Below are positions 51,155 through 64,000 of a stretch of DNA of 64,000 nucleotides, piece after piece. Both the position numbers and the translations under genes were made by a program. Positions within the stretch are counted from its first letter, which is position 1. The number at the start of each line of letters is the position of its first letter. The notes under the pieces are model-generated. The model did not search any database, was not told where the DNA came from, and worked only from the letters and a program-made list of their open reading frames with translations. This DNA comes from Struthidea cinerea (taxonomy: Eukaryota > Chordata > Aves > Passeriformes > Corcoracidae): positions 951,358 to 1,015,357 of the forward strand of contig VZTI01003805.1 of assembly GCA_013397865.1 (NCBI GenBank), given 5' to 3'.

Positions 51155-54100
51155 GTACCGCCCTGCTTCCTCTTCTCCGGGACCCTCCCTCCTCCTCACC
51201 CCCTTTAGAGAGCATAGGGAACGACCCAGATCCCAGAGCAACTGTTCTGAAGTCTGTCCGGGGTCTGTCCCGAGTCTTCTGCGATTTCACTGCAACTTGC
51301 AGCTGTTATAACTCTAATTAGGGTCCACATAAAAAGAGAGAAATGAGTTAACTTTGCTGAGTCATTTTATGCAGTCGTTTTTTTTAATTGAGCCACTTTA
51401 AACGGTAAGTAGAGGTTTATATCCTTTGGCAGTGGAGAGAGATGTGACATTGCAGATAGTTCCCTAAAAGTTTTCCATTTATCATTTTTAAAAAATCTGC
51501 TTTATCAGCACAATGGAAGTGATGGAAACCTTTTCAGTAAAGAGTATGCTGACACACAGGCTCTTCTATTATATTGTAAATCCAATCTGCAGACCTTTTC
51601 TTTCATCTGCTGTACTGTATGTAATTTCTCCTTATTACTAAGAGTATATTGCAAGAAAATTATTATTAAAGAGATAAGAGTCGCCTTTCATAGATTTATT
51701 AATTCTAGGCAGGATAAGGATCATTTGGATGAAAGAAGACAGACTTCAGCAAAGTACTATTTTTACAAAGCAAGTTTCTTATCTTTGAGTCCAAACTATG
51801 CTATTGAAGATGTAGCTATAGGAATGTTTACTTTTCTAATTCACCTTCTAAATGCATATAAAAATGAGATATCTCCATTGTGTTTCTCAGATGAGTGGTA
51901 AGAAAGCCTGTGGTGGTCATAGCACTTGCTTTGTATGCACGTTAACCAGTCTGGAATCAGTTTCTGCTGTACTTGATATGAAATCTTACAGTGTCTCGAA
52001 ACAAATTTAAAGCATATTGAAGATTGCAGGAGTAACTGATATCACCTCAAATAAGGCTGTTCTTAGTGCTGAAGATGGATTTGTGTTTCTAAACTCTGTA
52101 CTAAGCATCTTAAATTAATGATAATGCAAAATTTGGGGGAAGTATTTCGATTTTGAAAATTGAGTGCAGCCAGCTTCTGTGTCCTTACAATGAGAGAGAG
52201 CCAGTGTCCTCCCAATAAATGAAATTTATGTGTGACTCTTGTAATGTGGCCATGAACCTTCCTAACTACTACTGAAAACTCCTACATGATGGAAACTAGA
52301 GACAGAAAATACTTTTTTAGGTCACTTGATTAATTTCCTTTCATTCGGCTGCTGTCAATTGATTTCCACAGTATATTTTCAGCGGTTGTTTATAGCTGAA
52401 AAAGAAAGTAAGATTGAAGTATAAATAAAGTTTGTTATGGGTTGTGTGCCTGGACTTCCATGAAGATAAATTTATATTGTCATGGTGATACTGTTGTAAG
52501 TTTTGTCATGAAGAGACCTCATAAAAATTGCTGCTTTATCTCTTCTTCATGCTCCGTCTGGCCTATATGGTAGAGTAAGTTAAAAGAAACTGAAAATAAA
52601 GCATATGTTAATAATGGTCTGGGAAGGAACTTGCATGTTTTTGTAGACAAGGCATTGAGAAATTTTCACTATAATGTAGTAAAATGATGCCTTTTTCTAA
52701 CGGTATACCCAGAGTGGTCCACCTTAGAAAGCACAGGATATTTTAAAACCACATCATAAAACACTTTAGGATCCTACTCAATATGAAAAGAAGCTGGGCT
52801 AGACTGTCAAGAGAAGATTAAGTTGATTATTTGCATATTTAGACACTGAAATACCTCTGGAAATCTCACCTGCAGAGCAGTTCATTCTGTAGTGGCATAC
52901 CCTCCGCTTCCTTGTTGTTGTTTTTGTTATGTTAAGAACAGCCTGGGAACTGAGCTGTGCCCAGCTGCTGTCCATGTTCCCCCATCTGCACTGTGGGACA
53001 GGATTCTGCAGACAGGACAGTGCAGGGATGACTCTGCAAGACCCCCCAGGGCTTGGTCCCAAGCACAGCCAGAGCAGAGTAAAATGTGGCAGAGCACTTT
53101 ATTGCTGAGCTCACTTTATGAGTGCAACAATGCAGAGATTGTTTTTGCTGAGAGGAATCCAGTGACCTTGGAAGAGGGAGAAGCTTGAACTGGTGAAATC
53201 ATTTATCATTCTCACTGTGGAACAGTAAAATTTATGATACCAGCTGCTCCGGGCTCTATCTACTCCACAAGACTCCTCATTCTTTCAAGGCACTGACCAG
53301 GAATGTGAGCTTACTGTCATTCCAGGTTTAATTTAATTTTCTAGATCTCATTTCTGTGGTGGTGAGTATGGCAGACCTTAGCTGCAGGCTCCATCCTTGT
53401 CTGGATACAGGGATCCACGGAACATTTTATACAGCTGCACCTGAGTGCATCTGAAGCCTCTTGACACCATAACAGCCTTGCATAAGAAGTGTCTGGAACC
53501 CCCACATGACTGTGTCTACCAAGTTAGCTCTGGGAAGATTTGTGTCTTTAAGTCAGTTCATAAACCTAAGGATTTATTTCCAGTATGGCTTTCAGTTTAT
53601 TTAGCCCTATTTGTTACATTAATGGCCTTTGCTAGGTGAGTTTTTCACTTCCCGTACTGATCCATGACCTGAGAGTGCCACAGCCCCGGGCAGACGTGCC
53701 TTTACCAGTGACCTGCTAGGTCCTCTGCAGAAGGTGCTAATGATCGGGTAACAGACTTTACACTGAAGGTATCCTTGTTATTTATGAGAAACATGGGAAA
53801 AAAGAAATGTAGATCGTTTGGGATTTTCCCCACTTTCATCCTGTTGCAAATTAAGTGTCTTAGTTGTGAGAGAATCTGTTAGCAGTAATTTGGAAGTAAA
53901 GGAATGGAAAGAGCAATGTTAAAGAAAATCAGTGTCAAGTCTATAGCGCTGGGTAATAAAAACTGCAGTGGATGCCCAGGTAAGGGAGGTTCCTTCCTTT
54001 TACTTATTCTCATTTCCTTGTAATCCCAGGTGTTTCCTTTGTTTCAGAATCCTGACCTTTGTTCTGAGTTTCCCGTTCATAAGTTTCAATTGAGTATCAC

Positions 54101-57100
54101 GATGTGTTTGTCAACTTTTTTTGTCATTTCTTTTGTCACGCTTTAACTATTAGACACTTTTTAAACCCGAGAACCTATTACAAAAAGTTTTGTTGCCAAA
54201 GTCAGTGAAAGGCACCTAAATCATCATCTAATTGCCTCAATAGGAACATAGGTGTGCTTTTAAGTGAATTATTTAGGTAGCTAAATATGCATTTGGGCCA
54301 TTTAAGAATAACATATAAAATAGTAAAACTATTTCTTTGACTTTCTTAGAAGGCTGCGAACCAAACCGAAATTACAGTTTGAATGATGAACCAAGGCATT
54401 CAAGCCTTTGGTGGCAGTGGAATACATAACATTAAACAGGACAGTGTATTTCGCACTCTGTTCAGCACAGGTATTACACTTTTCATTCAAGTATGAGGAC
54501 AGTCAAGCCAAAAGGTGTTTTTCCTTCTCCTAAATCAGTAGGATAGGAGCACTTTTTTTTTAGTGGGAAAAGGTCTCTGAGCCAGGGATGAACAATTTTT
54601 TCATGTACTTTATTCGCAATGCAACATTATTTTCAGGATGTTATCATTCTGCAAACAGTCTTCACCCCACGGGCAAAATAGATACTGATCTCATTAAAAA
54701 CAGGGAATGCACTGCATGATCTGGAGTCATTCTAAGTCAGCAAAACCAGATAAACATGCAGAAAGTTACTGTTTCTTCACTAAGATGAGATTAATTGCTT
54801 TGAATAATCCAAAATTAACCTGCAGTGCTTTTCATTGTGGAAAAGCCCCAAACAATAACTTTTCTAACAGGGACTAGAGGTAAAGGTGGTGCATCTAAAT
54901 CTAAATGTGTGCATTTCGTCTGTGTGGGCACGGAGCTGCTGAAGGATCAAGGCAAGGCCTTGGTTTGCATTTCACCCCTTCACTGGCCACACACACACAC
55001 ACCAGGGGCTTCCCCCTGGAGAAAGCAGTCGTGCCCAGTCAAGCCCTTCTCTCCCGGCTCCTTTTTTAAAATCAGGTACTGCGCAAGGGCGTGGTAGAGC
55101 AGGAACTGACTTTTGAAGGAATTTATGTTGCATGATAAGAGGGTAAAGTGAAATTGATTTGGTATCTGGACTCTTTTTTTTTCTTTTTAGAGATTGGATA
55201 TTTCCATTAAATTACATTTAATGGAAATTAGATATTTCCATTAAATAACAGGGTTTATGCTTGGAAGTTCTTATTTTATGCTGGATTGTTAGACATTGTT
55301 TAGAATTGTTATTTGTGTGCATTCAGTTCTGAGAAGAGCACCCTTCATACAGTGAAAACTGTGGGTGGCCTCCCTCTTGAGAGATTCAGAGAGAGAGAAA
55401 ACTAATGAATGCTTATGGAAAGTACACAATAATCTCAGTCCTAGAGGGTTAAGGGTACATAGAGAGACAGGATGCTGCAAGTTTCCATCGTCTCTGTGTG
55501 TGACATTTCTCCTCTAGGTAAAAGCCCTCAGGCTTGGCAGTCCCATCCTTTCCAACATGATGCTCTATTTGAAGTTAACTTTTTTTTTTTGTGATGGAGT
55601 TTAGTTGTTTATTACTTGAAGCTCAAAAGAGTTTCTTATGCTCTTAAACACTTACTTTAGAAATTGGTATGCAGGCCTGCGCTGCTTTGTGCATACACCT
55701 CTAATAAAACTGCAGAAAGAAATCAGTGAGGTGTTTTCCTACAGAGCCAGTAAGAGATAAATCATAAATGAATCTCACTAATTCTGCAAGAGAGATGAAA
55801 TAATTCCAGGACTTAAAAAGTCTTTGCAGCATCCCTGGCACCTCAAGTGCCTTCCATTACAGCCCTGTCTATTCTGACACGCTTTATTGCCACTTTCCAT
55901 CTTTAAATGCTATTTTGACAAATATTTATTCAGTGTCTTGCTTTAAAACAGTTTTTGGTAGCACAAGGATGAGTCACCAGTGATGATAAATGCCAAAAAT
56001 ATTCTTTGAGATCCCATCTGAAAGAAGCTTGTTTAATACAAGTCTTTAATGCAACTGCTCTATCACGGATAACAACAAAATGTTGACAAACCAATCACGG
56101 TGGCTGTCCAGAACTTGCTTTATGACATACAGGAGTTCCCTTGGGCCACCTCTGAAGCATTCCCTACAAACTGGTGTGGGTTTGTGCATTCCCGATTTCT
56201 GCAGTACAGCTCGCTGTGAAACGCAGTGACTGCTCTGTGCTCCTGTAAAACTTCTATGACCTTAAGGAGCAGCCAAGCTCAATATTTTATAATTTCTCTA
56301 TTTGCATTTGCTTGAAATTATTTGGACATTTTTCTGCATATTTCTGTTCTAAATTTTGCCATTTTCTGACTTGTTTTCTTACAGCTTTATTACACTGGTA
56401 TGGGATTTTCACACCTGTTCATCTCAGCTACTGTTCCCAAAGACTTTGAATGAGCTGGGCCGACCCTTCTGAACTGATCCCTGTTATGTGTTGTCCTTTG
56501 GGTCTTATATGGGCAACTGTTTTTCCCATATGTAGTTTTGATCCTTCCCAAGGCAAGTTAGAACTGTTGCAAACACCAAGCCCTTTAGACCCTAAGAGAC
56601 CCATTTCTCGATCAAAGCAGGAAAAAGAAAAGGAAGGAAATTCTGCATAGAATAAAAGGGATTTAAAACTGTCTATAGCGCCATGAAATAATAAAAACTA
56701 TAACCTTCTTAAAGCATACTGTGGGAAGGCCCTCAAAATAATTTCATTTCTTAGAGAATACCTTGATATGAAGTTATTAATACACCTCAACAAGCTGGAT
56801 TAAAGTGTCTGTTAATGCCCTGGTTCTACAGTACTCTGGGAACTCTAGAAATTTAAAGCTGAGAATGGAAATTCCCAATCAAACTATGATTTGAAGGTGA
56901 ATAGTCACATTTGCTTTATTTGTCAGCTATTTCTAATATTTCTATTTTACACTGTATGATTTATCACTTATGCCACCAGAATTTGTACAACACATGCACA
57001 AACTGGTTTGGAAATGTTCAAGATCTGTTACTTGGGCAATTTCCTGAGGCCCCTCTGTTGTTTATCTTACAAGAAAAGCAGGCTGGCTTTGGAGCATTCA

Positions 57101-60100
57101 GGTGATGTCTAAAGCATTTCACAAAGGTAGGACTGACATCTTTATCCTTCCAAAGGCAGCTTAGGAGACAAAGAGGTTGTGTTATTAATAAATATAATTT
57201 ATCCGTGTGCATGAACTGTTTGTTCCAGCCTTGGGCCCAGGGTTTCTGGATGTCTGCAGTTCAGGAGGAAAGTATAGTGGTGTTTTTCCACTGATTTACT
57301 TTAACATCTGGGTAGTCTCTTGACAATGTCAAAGCCTAGAAAGGCATATGTTCAAGCACATGATGAAAAATTATATAAAAATGCAAAACGGAGCAGCTTT
57401 CTAGTTCTACAGTTAAAAACTAAACATAGGGTGCTGCCTAACTGCAGTCATCAAGTGTTACTGAACTGACATATTTGCTTGATGCAATTTAGCAACAAGA
57501 AAGGTGGATTATAATAGAATTATTTCATCATGAATGAACTACTGATCTAATTTACTAAGACACCTGGAAGTTACAGCATGATAGCCCAAAGACATGCTGC
57601 AGCTACACTACATAATCAGGCTTTTCAGGTGCTTTATCTGTCAGCGTGATTAAGCAATTTCATTATTTAAAGTTGTAATTAAGCCATCCATATTTTTGAA
57701 ACCCATTGTGAAAATCAGTATTACACGTTACGAGTTTCAAGGCTACAAAAGCAGCTCGCAGCTTGCATGCAAATCAGTTTGCAAACTCTTCCTGCCACTG
57801 CAGTGAAGTGTCCTGTGTCACTGCCACAAGTGAACGTACCTTAAATAGAATGATTCTTATTTGAAAGCTGCATTTTCTAATGCAGTTATTTACTTGCACC
57901 AAATAAGAACTTGATCTCCTAATCTTCCCTTTCTATACTTTACCCAGTACATTTTATTTTCTTATCTTGATTATTGAAATTGTAGTGGGTGTACATGGTG
58001 CAACCTTGGCATGGAGAGAGATGCACTTTATATAGCCCCTTAAATTTCCTTCCAGCTTTACCTATTACTCTCTAAGTAATGTCTAATATTCTAAAAATAT
58101 ATTATTATGGTTGCTAGTGGTTTAATAAAACTTATATCAGTCATTTGTCATGTGAAAGTAGCCGTATGAACAACTCCCCACCTAAGACTGTAGGAGTCAT
58201 TTAGCTGTACTATGGATTTGTCAGTTCTCACTGTACCACCTCCCTAGGTCATCAAAATCAATATTCTTATTTACAGAGCTCCTGGGATGTATTAGGAATG
58301 ACTGTGATGGGTAAACCAAATGCGTGATTTACATGAATTTGAAGAAAGATCAATTTCACTTTTCATAAAGAGCTCTACGTTTTTAAAGATATTGACTGTC
58401 TTAAGACATAGATTTAAAAAACAATTTTTGCATTCACCAGGCGTTCGGAAGAATTGATATCTATTGGCCATATTGAACTTTTATGTTATTTGTGTGTTTA
58501 TGTGCTGCAGAAAGTAAAAAGTTCCTGAGGGCTGCATTAGGCATCTGCAGAGCTGATGAGCCAGTGCTTCCACTGGTGTGAATCTGCACCAGCCGAGATT
58601 CCAGACCTTTGCTTCCTTACCAAATGGATATTCACTGTGTAAGAATAAAGGAGAATCAGCAGCTGTTAAATGAGATCAGGGTAGCTGTGCAGGTTTTCAG
58701 TTCAATGCCACCAATTAAAAATGTAGTCTTCAAGCTGTGCTTGGATCCGTGAGCTTTGCTGGAGCATGGCAGAGCCAGGATAACTTCAAAATTTAACATT
58801 AACCATTCTCTCATTAGCAATTATGACCGGATTAGGTTACAGATAATTGTGAATCCATTTATAGTTTTGTAGCAGTACTAGTGCTGGCTAGAAAATGGAA
58901 ATCCTTATGAATAATTTCATGTCTTGAAAGCTTTTTTTTACTTCAGAGTTGCATATTCTTTATAAGCAGGCAATGAACCCTACAGAAACTTCCTAGGCAG
59001 GCAAAAGCAGTCTCCTCACTTAAATTTTCCAGTTGTTTTCAAATGAAATTCTAAGTGCAACTTTAATGTTAGAAATTGCAAGTTTATTGAATCATAATTT
59101 CAGGAAAGTTCCTGACATTCTCTGGTATTATTGATAGCTGTGATGCTTTTTAGTATTAGGGGTTTTTTAAGTAATTGCATATTAAAGTCATAGCAAACCT
59201 CCATCAGCTAGCAAATTTCCCAAAAGAAGCATCACTAGGCCATAGAAGTTGCACAAAGTTCTAGTAGAGTATTATAACAAACCTTCCAATTTTAAAATAT
59301 CCTCACAGCAGCCAGTTAAGTTCCTGTTTCTAATTTACTCACAACTGCTTGAAAACAGACAAAAAGCTGCAGACTGATATTGCACAGATCTTCCTACCCC
59401 TGCTCTAGTGTTCTTCCAAAGGGACAATTAATGGCATTGCAGACACTCCAGAATTTTACTGCATTTTTCCAAGCAGTTACTCAGAGTCCAGGGTCTCACT
59501 AAGTTATTTTCCAATCTTGCAGTGATTCTTTTATTACTGATTCAGCCTTATCCCTTCCAGTTTGTTTACTCCAATTAACCTGTGGACTCAAACCTGTTCA
59601 GAGTAATTTACTGTTGCTGTAATTGCATGCATGGCCTGCATGGCATTTTTTATTCTTTCCTAAGTGGCCTCATGCCCTCTCTCCCTGAGGCACCTCTGCC
59701 AACATCCCTGGATTTGGATGCACTCCCGAGTGAGGGTTTGCTGTAATTCCATGGCCAGCACAGAGACCCAGACTGATTTCAAATTCAGCCTTCATTTCCT
59801 GTATGATGAATATTTAACCAAATGTGGGTGATTTAATGAAAATTCTTGCAGTAACTTACCACGCAGTGCTCAGCTAAAGTAAATAGAAGGAGAACTGGGA
59901 TCACACTTAAGTATATTACAATTCAAACATAAAATCATGTTATTAATCTGCCTCTCGAGCGTGCAATAGGAGACCATAGTCCTGTGTGTGCAGAGGTGAC
60001 AAGAAATGTCCAGTTTCCTTCAGGTAATGAGACATTGCTGAATGTCATACTTGGATTCCTTGCAGAACTGCTCTTGCTTTCCTTGACCGCCACTTTCTAG

Positions 60101-63100
60101 CCCAAATGGACTAATTGTGTTTGGATTTCAGAAACACACAGCTCTCAGCTGGCAGACAATTCACCTGTTACCTTTATTTCTGCAGTTATAGTTGTTTCAT
60201 GTCATGTAAGACTTCCATATGACTTGGTCTGGGTCTGTTATTGCATACTTTAGGGGAGCATATTGGCATTTTTGTCCTTAATATTCAGATTCTTTTTCTT
60301 TAAGTTATTTACAGTTTTGAAAGCAAACACCTGACCTATTTGGCAAAACTAAAAAGGCGTATTTTTCAGTGGTTTGCTTTTTTTTTACCTGAAGAACCTG
60401 TTGTCCTATTTCTAACAATAGTAGTTTCAGCACCCATTTACCAATCAACAAAACTGTTTCACTGGGAAAATTCCAGACAGCTCAATTGTGAATAAATGCT
60501 TGAGCCTTTAAACAATTACTTTAATGAGATCCATAAAACTTTAAGGGCTTGTGAAACACTGATATTGAAAATGTCTTGCCACAGTCTATTTCTTTCATGT
60601 CCCTAACATCAACCCAGAACTATTCTGGGATGAAGACCCTCAATGCTGACTTGTTTCCTCCCATAAAAGCACTAAGAACATGATCATGATTAGTGCTAAA
60701 AGCAAGCTGCATATTGACTAAATAACTGCATTCTCTGGCAAAGTCACAAATACAGCTGATAACTAATTACCTTGCTATGGTATATAACATATAATCAGCC
60801 TGTCTGCAAAATGCCAGCTCTGTAATTAAAGTCCCAGCAGTCCCCATTTCACTAAAGAGACTGTGCATAATATTTGGGTTGTTTAATTTCCTGACTTAGC
60901 TCTATGTATAAATACAGAAGCACGGACACACAACCATTCTTCACTTTACAGAAATTATTAAGGTAGCCAAGTATGACTCATTGCCACCTTTTAGCCGCAT
61001 TAAAAACAAAATAGCATTTGCTTTTCCCTGCATTATGTCCTAATTGCCTGCTGGAAGTGAAGTAAATCCAAGACTAATCTGTATGGGGAAGGAGCACCAA
61101 TTTCTGCTGTGCCTTTGTGCTGCTGTAGCTGCCTCCAGCTCAGACTGCTGCAGTATCCAGACCTGCCAGAGTAGTGGGCTCTGGGCTGCACGTGATTCAC
61201 TCCGTGGTTCCCTGGAGAGATCCTCTCAATTCGGTGTGAGAGTTGTGTAGGAGCAGGGATTCTTTCATCCCCGATTTGCACTGTGCTCTTCCAACAGAGC
61301 AAATAATCTTTCAAGTAAATCGCCTCTCCCAAAACGTGGAAATTGTGAAAGGTGTTTAACACCCGTGTCAGCTCTATCTCTGCCTTTGCTGAGCACGTTT
61401 AAAGCAACCCTTGCAAGCAGTCTCAGCACTTCCTTCAGAGATCAGAGCCTTTGAAGAGGGATTTGCCAGGTGATGGGAAGCCTTCAATGAGCCAGCAAAG
61501 GACAGGTCTGCAGCCCTAGGCAGTATCCAGGTGGGCTTTCTTCTGTGTGCAGACTGAGAATCCCAGTGTTTCCCAGATGGTAGCAGAGAGCTGAGGCATC
61601 AAGTCTGGATGTGTATTTAATGAATTAATGCCAGCACATAACACTTGCTGTGGAATGTGAATCGATAAGGGAGTGTAGTCCTTTGGTCTGACAAAGTGAG
61701 TGATGTGAGTAGGTGGGACTGTGTAAGAGGGAGGAGACAGGAGCTCTCTTCAGGAGGTGTTTTCAGAGCTGAGCACAAGTGTTTGCCCTCCAAAGCAAAT
61801 AAGCCCCAGCTACCCTGTTTTCTTTGTCTCTGGGGTCTAGTTTGCATTAATCACACTCTTTGTACCTTTATAACATTCTAAAAGCTGCCTGAACCAAGTG
61901 TTGTATTTGTTCAGACACCAGCAGCAAGGGAAGGATGTATCATCCTGCTTTGAACAGTGACAGCCTCCTTTTTCTTCATGCAACCTCCTTATGCTCAGAG
62001 AGAGAAAAATTCCTCAGTCACTGAGTACCCTTCAGGAGTGTGGCCAGAACTCTCAGTTGTCTCAGTCCTTGGAGCAGCAGGCAGTCAAGATGCCTGACTC
62101 AAATGTAACTTTTAGCATTTGAGCATTAGCATTTCAGCCAGGTTTCTAGAAAGCAAACTGAATAAAACTCCTGAATATTAATATTTGAGAGGTAATGGCA
62201 AACAATAGCAGGGCTTGTTTTGTATTAACACTCATAGTCTTTTTTCGTTTAATTGAGTCTATGTTAATAAGTCTATTTATAAACTGAGAAGTATTTGTTT
62301 GGTTTTCTAGCAAATAATGTGTGTTGCAGGAGGCGTGTTAAATGGGCATTTCATTTAGTTTATGACCACAATTCTGTTTGCAGATAGAGCCCTCCAGAGA
62401 GTGAAAAATAAGTTCATTGCAAATCTCTTAACAGAAATATCTAACAGGCAGAATCCCTGCATGTGTCACCTAAGAAGAAGGCAGATCCTGGAGATGAGAG
62501 AAAGTGATTCAAATTCCAGATAAGATTCAAAGATGAATGATGAGGCCTCATGAGTGTGAAATGAAGTAGAATTCTATGTGTGCTGTCTTGAGGAGGGAGC
62601 AAACTCACAGACCAAAAGCTCATTTCAGCTCTCTTTGAAGGCAGGTTGTTCAAAAGCCCACACCTTTTCGGTTTTGGAAAGGATATTAATAATGCAAGAA
62701 AACAAGACTAGCACAATTTGGGCCTCAGTGTACATGAAAACATCCCTAATTTCTGTGCTCCCTTCCCAGTGATGCACTCAGGAACATAATGGGTACCAGT
62801 TGGAAATAAAACAGTTTCATGCTTTATAAATGCATTGATAGTCAAAATTAAAAAAATTAATTCAACACTTCAGTAGATAATGCCGATCAGGTATCAGGTC
62901 TCAGATTAGGAAACAAAGGAGGTATTTGGGCTGCTTCAGTTAGATAGGAGCTCAAAGGATCTGGTGGGTTTCATAGTTCTCCTTAATATTATTCTTATTT
63001 GCTAAGTGGTAAATGTGTCCTGTTTGTAAATAATTCCCAAAGACATGATCTCCCCAAGTCTTTGCATTTTTTCATCTCTGATCATATACATATTCATTTG

Positions 63101-64000
63101 GGTATATAACATTTATAGTAGATTCTGGAGCTTAAAGAGATATTTAACAGAAAATTTATACTGACAAATCACAATGCAGATCAGTATGTGGCATATCAAT
63201 AAAATAATCATAGAAGCCCTTTAAATTGGGAGGCAGGAAATTAAACTTGTAGTGTTTATTCTGGCTAAGACTTTGGTTGATCATTTTATTCCTCAGATTC
63301 AGTTGATTCAAGTTGATCTAAAAAAATTGTCCCGGCGTTTCATTACTAGGGAGAAAGTGCATTCATCTCGGAGTATTGATCATTCTTTCCATTTAGATAG
63401 GAGCAGTTTTCCACCCTGATAGGAGCAAGGCAATATTTTATTGAGCCTGACAAGCTGCGGCATCCGTGGTGGGAGGTACAGTGCCTCTCTCTTCCCTTGC
63501 TTTTCCTGCTCTCAGCCGTAGAATTCCAAGGGCATATCCAAGCTGGCAGTGGCCATGCTGCATCTCTGAAGCCAAATTCTTTGCATTATCCTTAATGGTT
63601 TCATATTTATACCCTGACATCAGGGGACTTTTCTGCCTTTTGTTAATTTGTGATCAATCGGTGTTAATTAGTAGAAAAATAAAGGGAATTTTTAAAAAAA
63701 AGGAAAAAAGGGAAATAATACTGCCAGGATGAGTTACTGTTCAGTAAAGCTTCCTGTTACAGGTAGTGAAATATTATAAGAACAAAGAGCAGATAAAATC
63801 AAAATTACTTGGTTTGTTACTTAATTTTTTTAAACAACAGTAGAGAAACCTGGAAAACACTTTAAGTGGTCTGCTCTCCTCCTGGCTGTCTCACTTCTGC
63901 TGGCAGCAGTGCTGCTCCCTTCATTGGGTATCAGTTTCTGACAGTTTCAGAAGGGAATATTGCTTCTGAAACAGGAGGCCACTGCCCTGCTCCCATTATA
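51155..64000 (+). other. CLSTN2: CLSTN2 intron, at least 12.8 kb, phase 0, continues past the window
   Basis: The intron starts GTACCGCC. I found no block resembling the remaining LNS domain, the transmembrane segment or the acidic tail. Minor elements are a CA run near 54989-55000, a T-run near 55580-55590, a three-copy 13-bp inverted/direct repeat at 55200-55246, and TAAT-rich segments at about 57590-57880 and 60480-60900. Open frames such as 61033-61362 on the minus strand have no recognisable domain. Confidence 0.75.
55197..55246. repeat. Three-copy 13-bp inverted and direct repeat
   Basis: ATTTCCATTAAAT occurs at 55200-55212 and again at 55234-55246. Its exact reverse complement lies between them at 55216-55228, after a 3-base spacer. 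The first and third copies share a longer 16-bp unit beginning GAT. Either neighbouring pair of copies could form a hairpin. Confidence 0.9.

Noticed and set aside
50796..51290. 164-codon minus-strand open frame rich in Gly, Arg and Ser
   Set aside because: It is antisense to the CpG-rich CLSTN2 exon. Its length comes from low stop density in GC-rich DNA, and it shows no domain.
54989..55000. Short CA dinucleotide run
   Set aside because: Too short to be a notable microsatellite.
61033..61362. 109-codon minus-strand frame
   Set aside because: No recognisable family and no supporting promoter or splice signals.
1..64000. CRISPR arrays, tRNA, rRNA, prokaryotic operons or phage modules
   Set aside because: None is visible. 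The window is vertebrate intron-exon DNA with LINE fragments.

Overview
This window is vertebrate nuclear DNA, most likely from a bird. It is AT-rich and dominated by introns. Short coding blocks are bounded by AG/GT splice sites with matching phases, and at least three fragments resemble avian CR1 LINE 3' ends, one of them antisense. There are no prokaryotic operons, CRISPR arrays, tRNA or rRNA genes that I can see. The exact species cannot be read from the sequence.

The only gene I can support is on the + strand. It is an internal portion of the calsyntenin-2 gene (CLSTN2), a type I postsynaptic membrane protein with two cadherin repeats followed by a laminin-G-like (LNS) domain. Six consecutive exons are present: 24827-25022, 26629-26837, 33402-33551, 44835-45020, 50265-50513 and 51033-51154. 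They total 1,112 bp (about 370 codons) and join in one open frame, with intron phases 1, 2, 1, 1, 1, 1 and 0 from the acceptor of the first exon to the donor of the last. They run from the middle of cadherin repeat 1 through cadherin repeat 2 and into the LNS domain. By comparison with the human protein as I remember it they are probably exons 3 to 8. The signal peptide and N-terminal exons lie upstream of the window. The rest of the LNS domain, the transmembrane segment and the acidic kinesin-binding tail lie downstream.

Layout: 1-24826 is intron, containing a striking perfect 25-bp T23-GG tandem array (about 9741-9938) and an antisense CR1 (about 20096-20836). 24827-26837 holds two cadherin exons separated by a 1.6 kb intron. 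26838-33401 is intron, followed by the cadherin-2 exon. 33552-44834 is an 11.3 kb intron with an unidentified GC-rich block (about 39850-40260) and a sense CR1 (about 43632-44062). 45021-50264 is an intron with a long pyrimidine tract and a third CR1 fragment. The last two exons are only 519 bp apart, and the second of them is strikingly CpG-rich. 51155-64000 is intron with no further exon that I can see.

I found no new biological system. The observations most worth a second look are the 25-bp poly-T array, the CpG-rich last exon with its short intron, the splice-site crowding just after the fourth exon, and several AT-rich, homeodomain-motif-rich intronic stretches that may be conserved enhancers.
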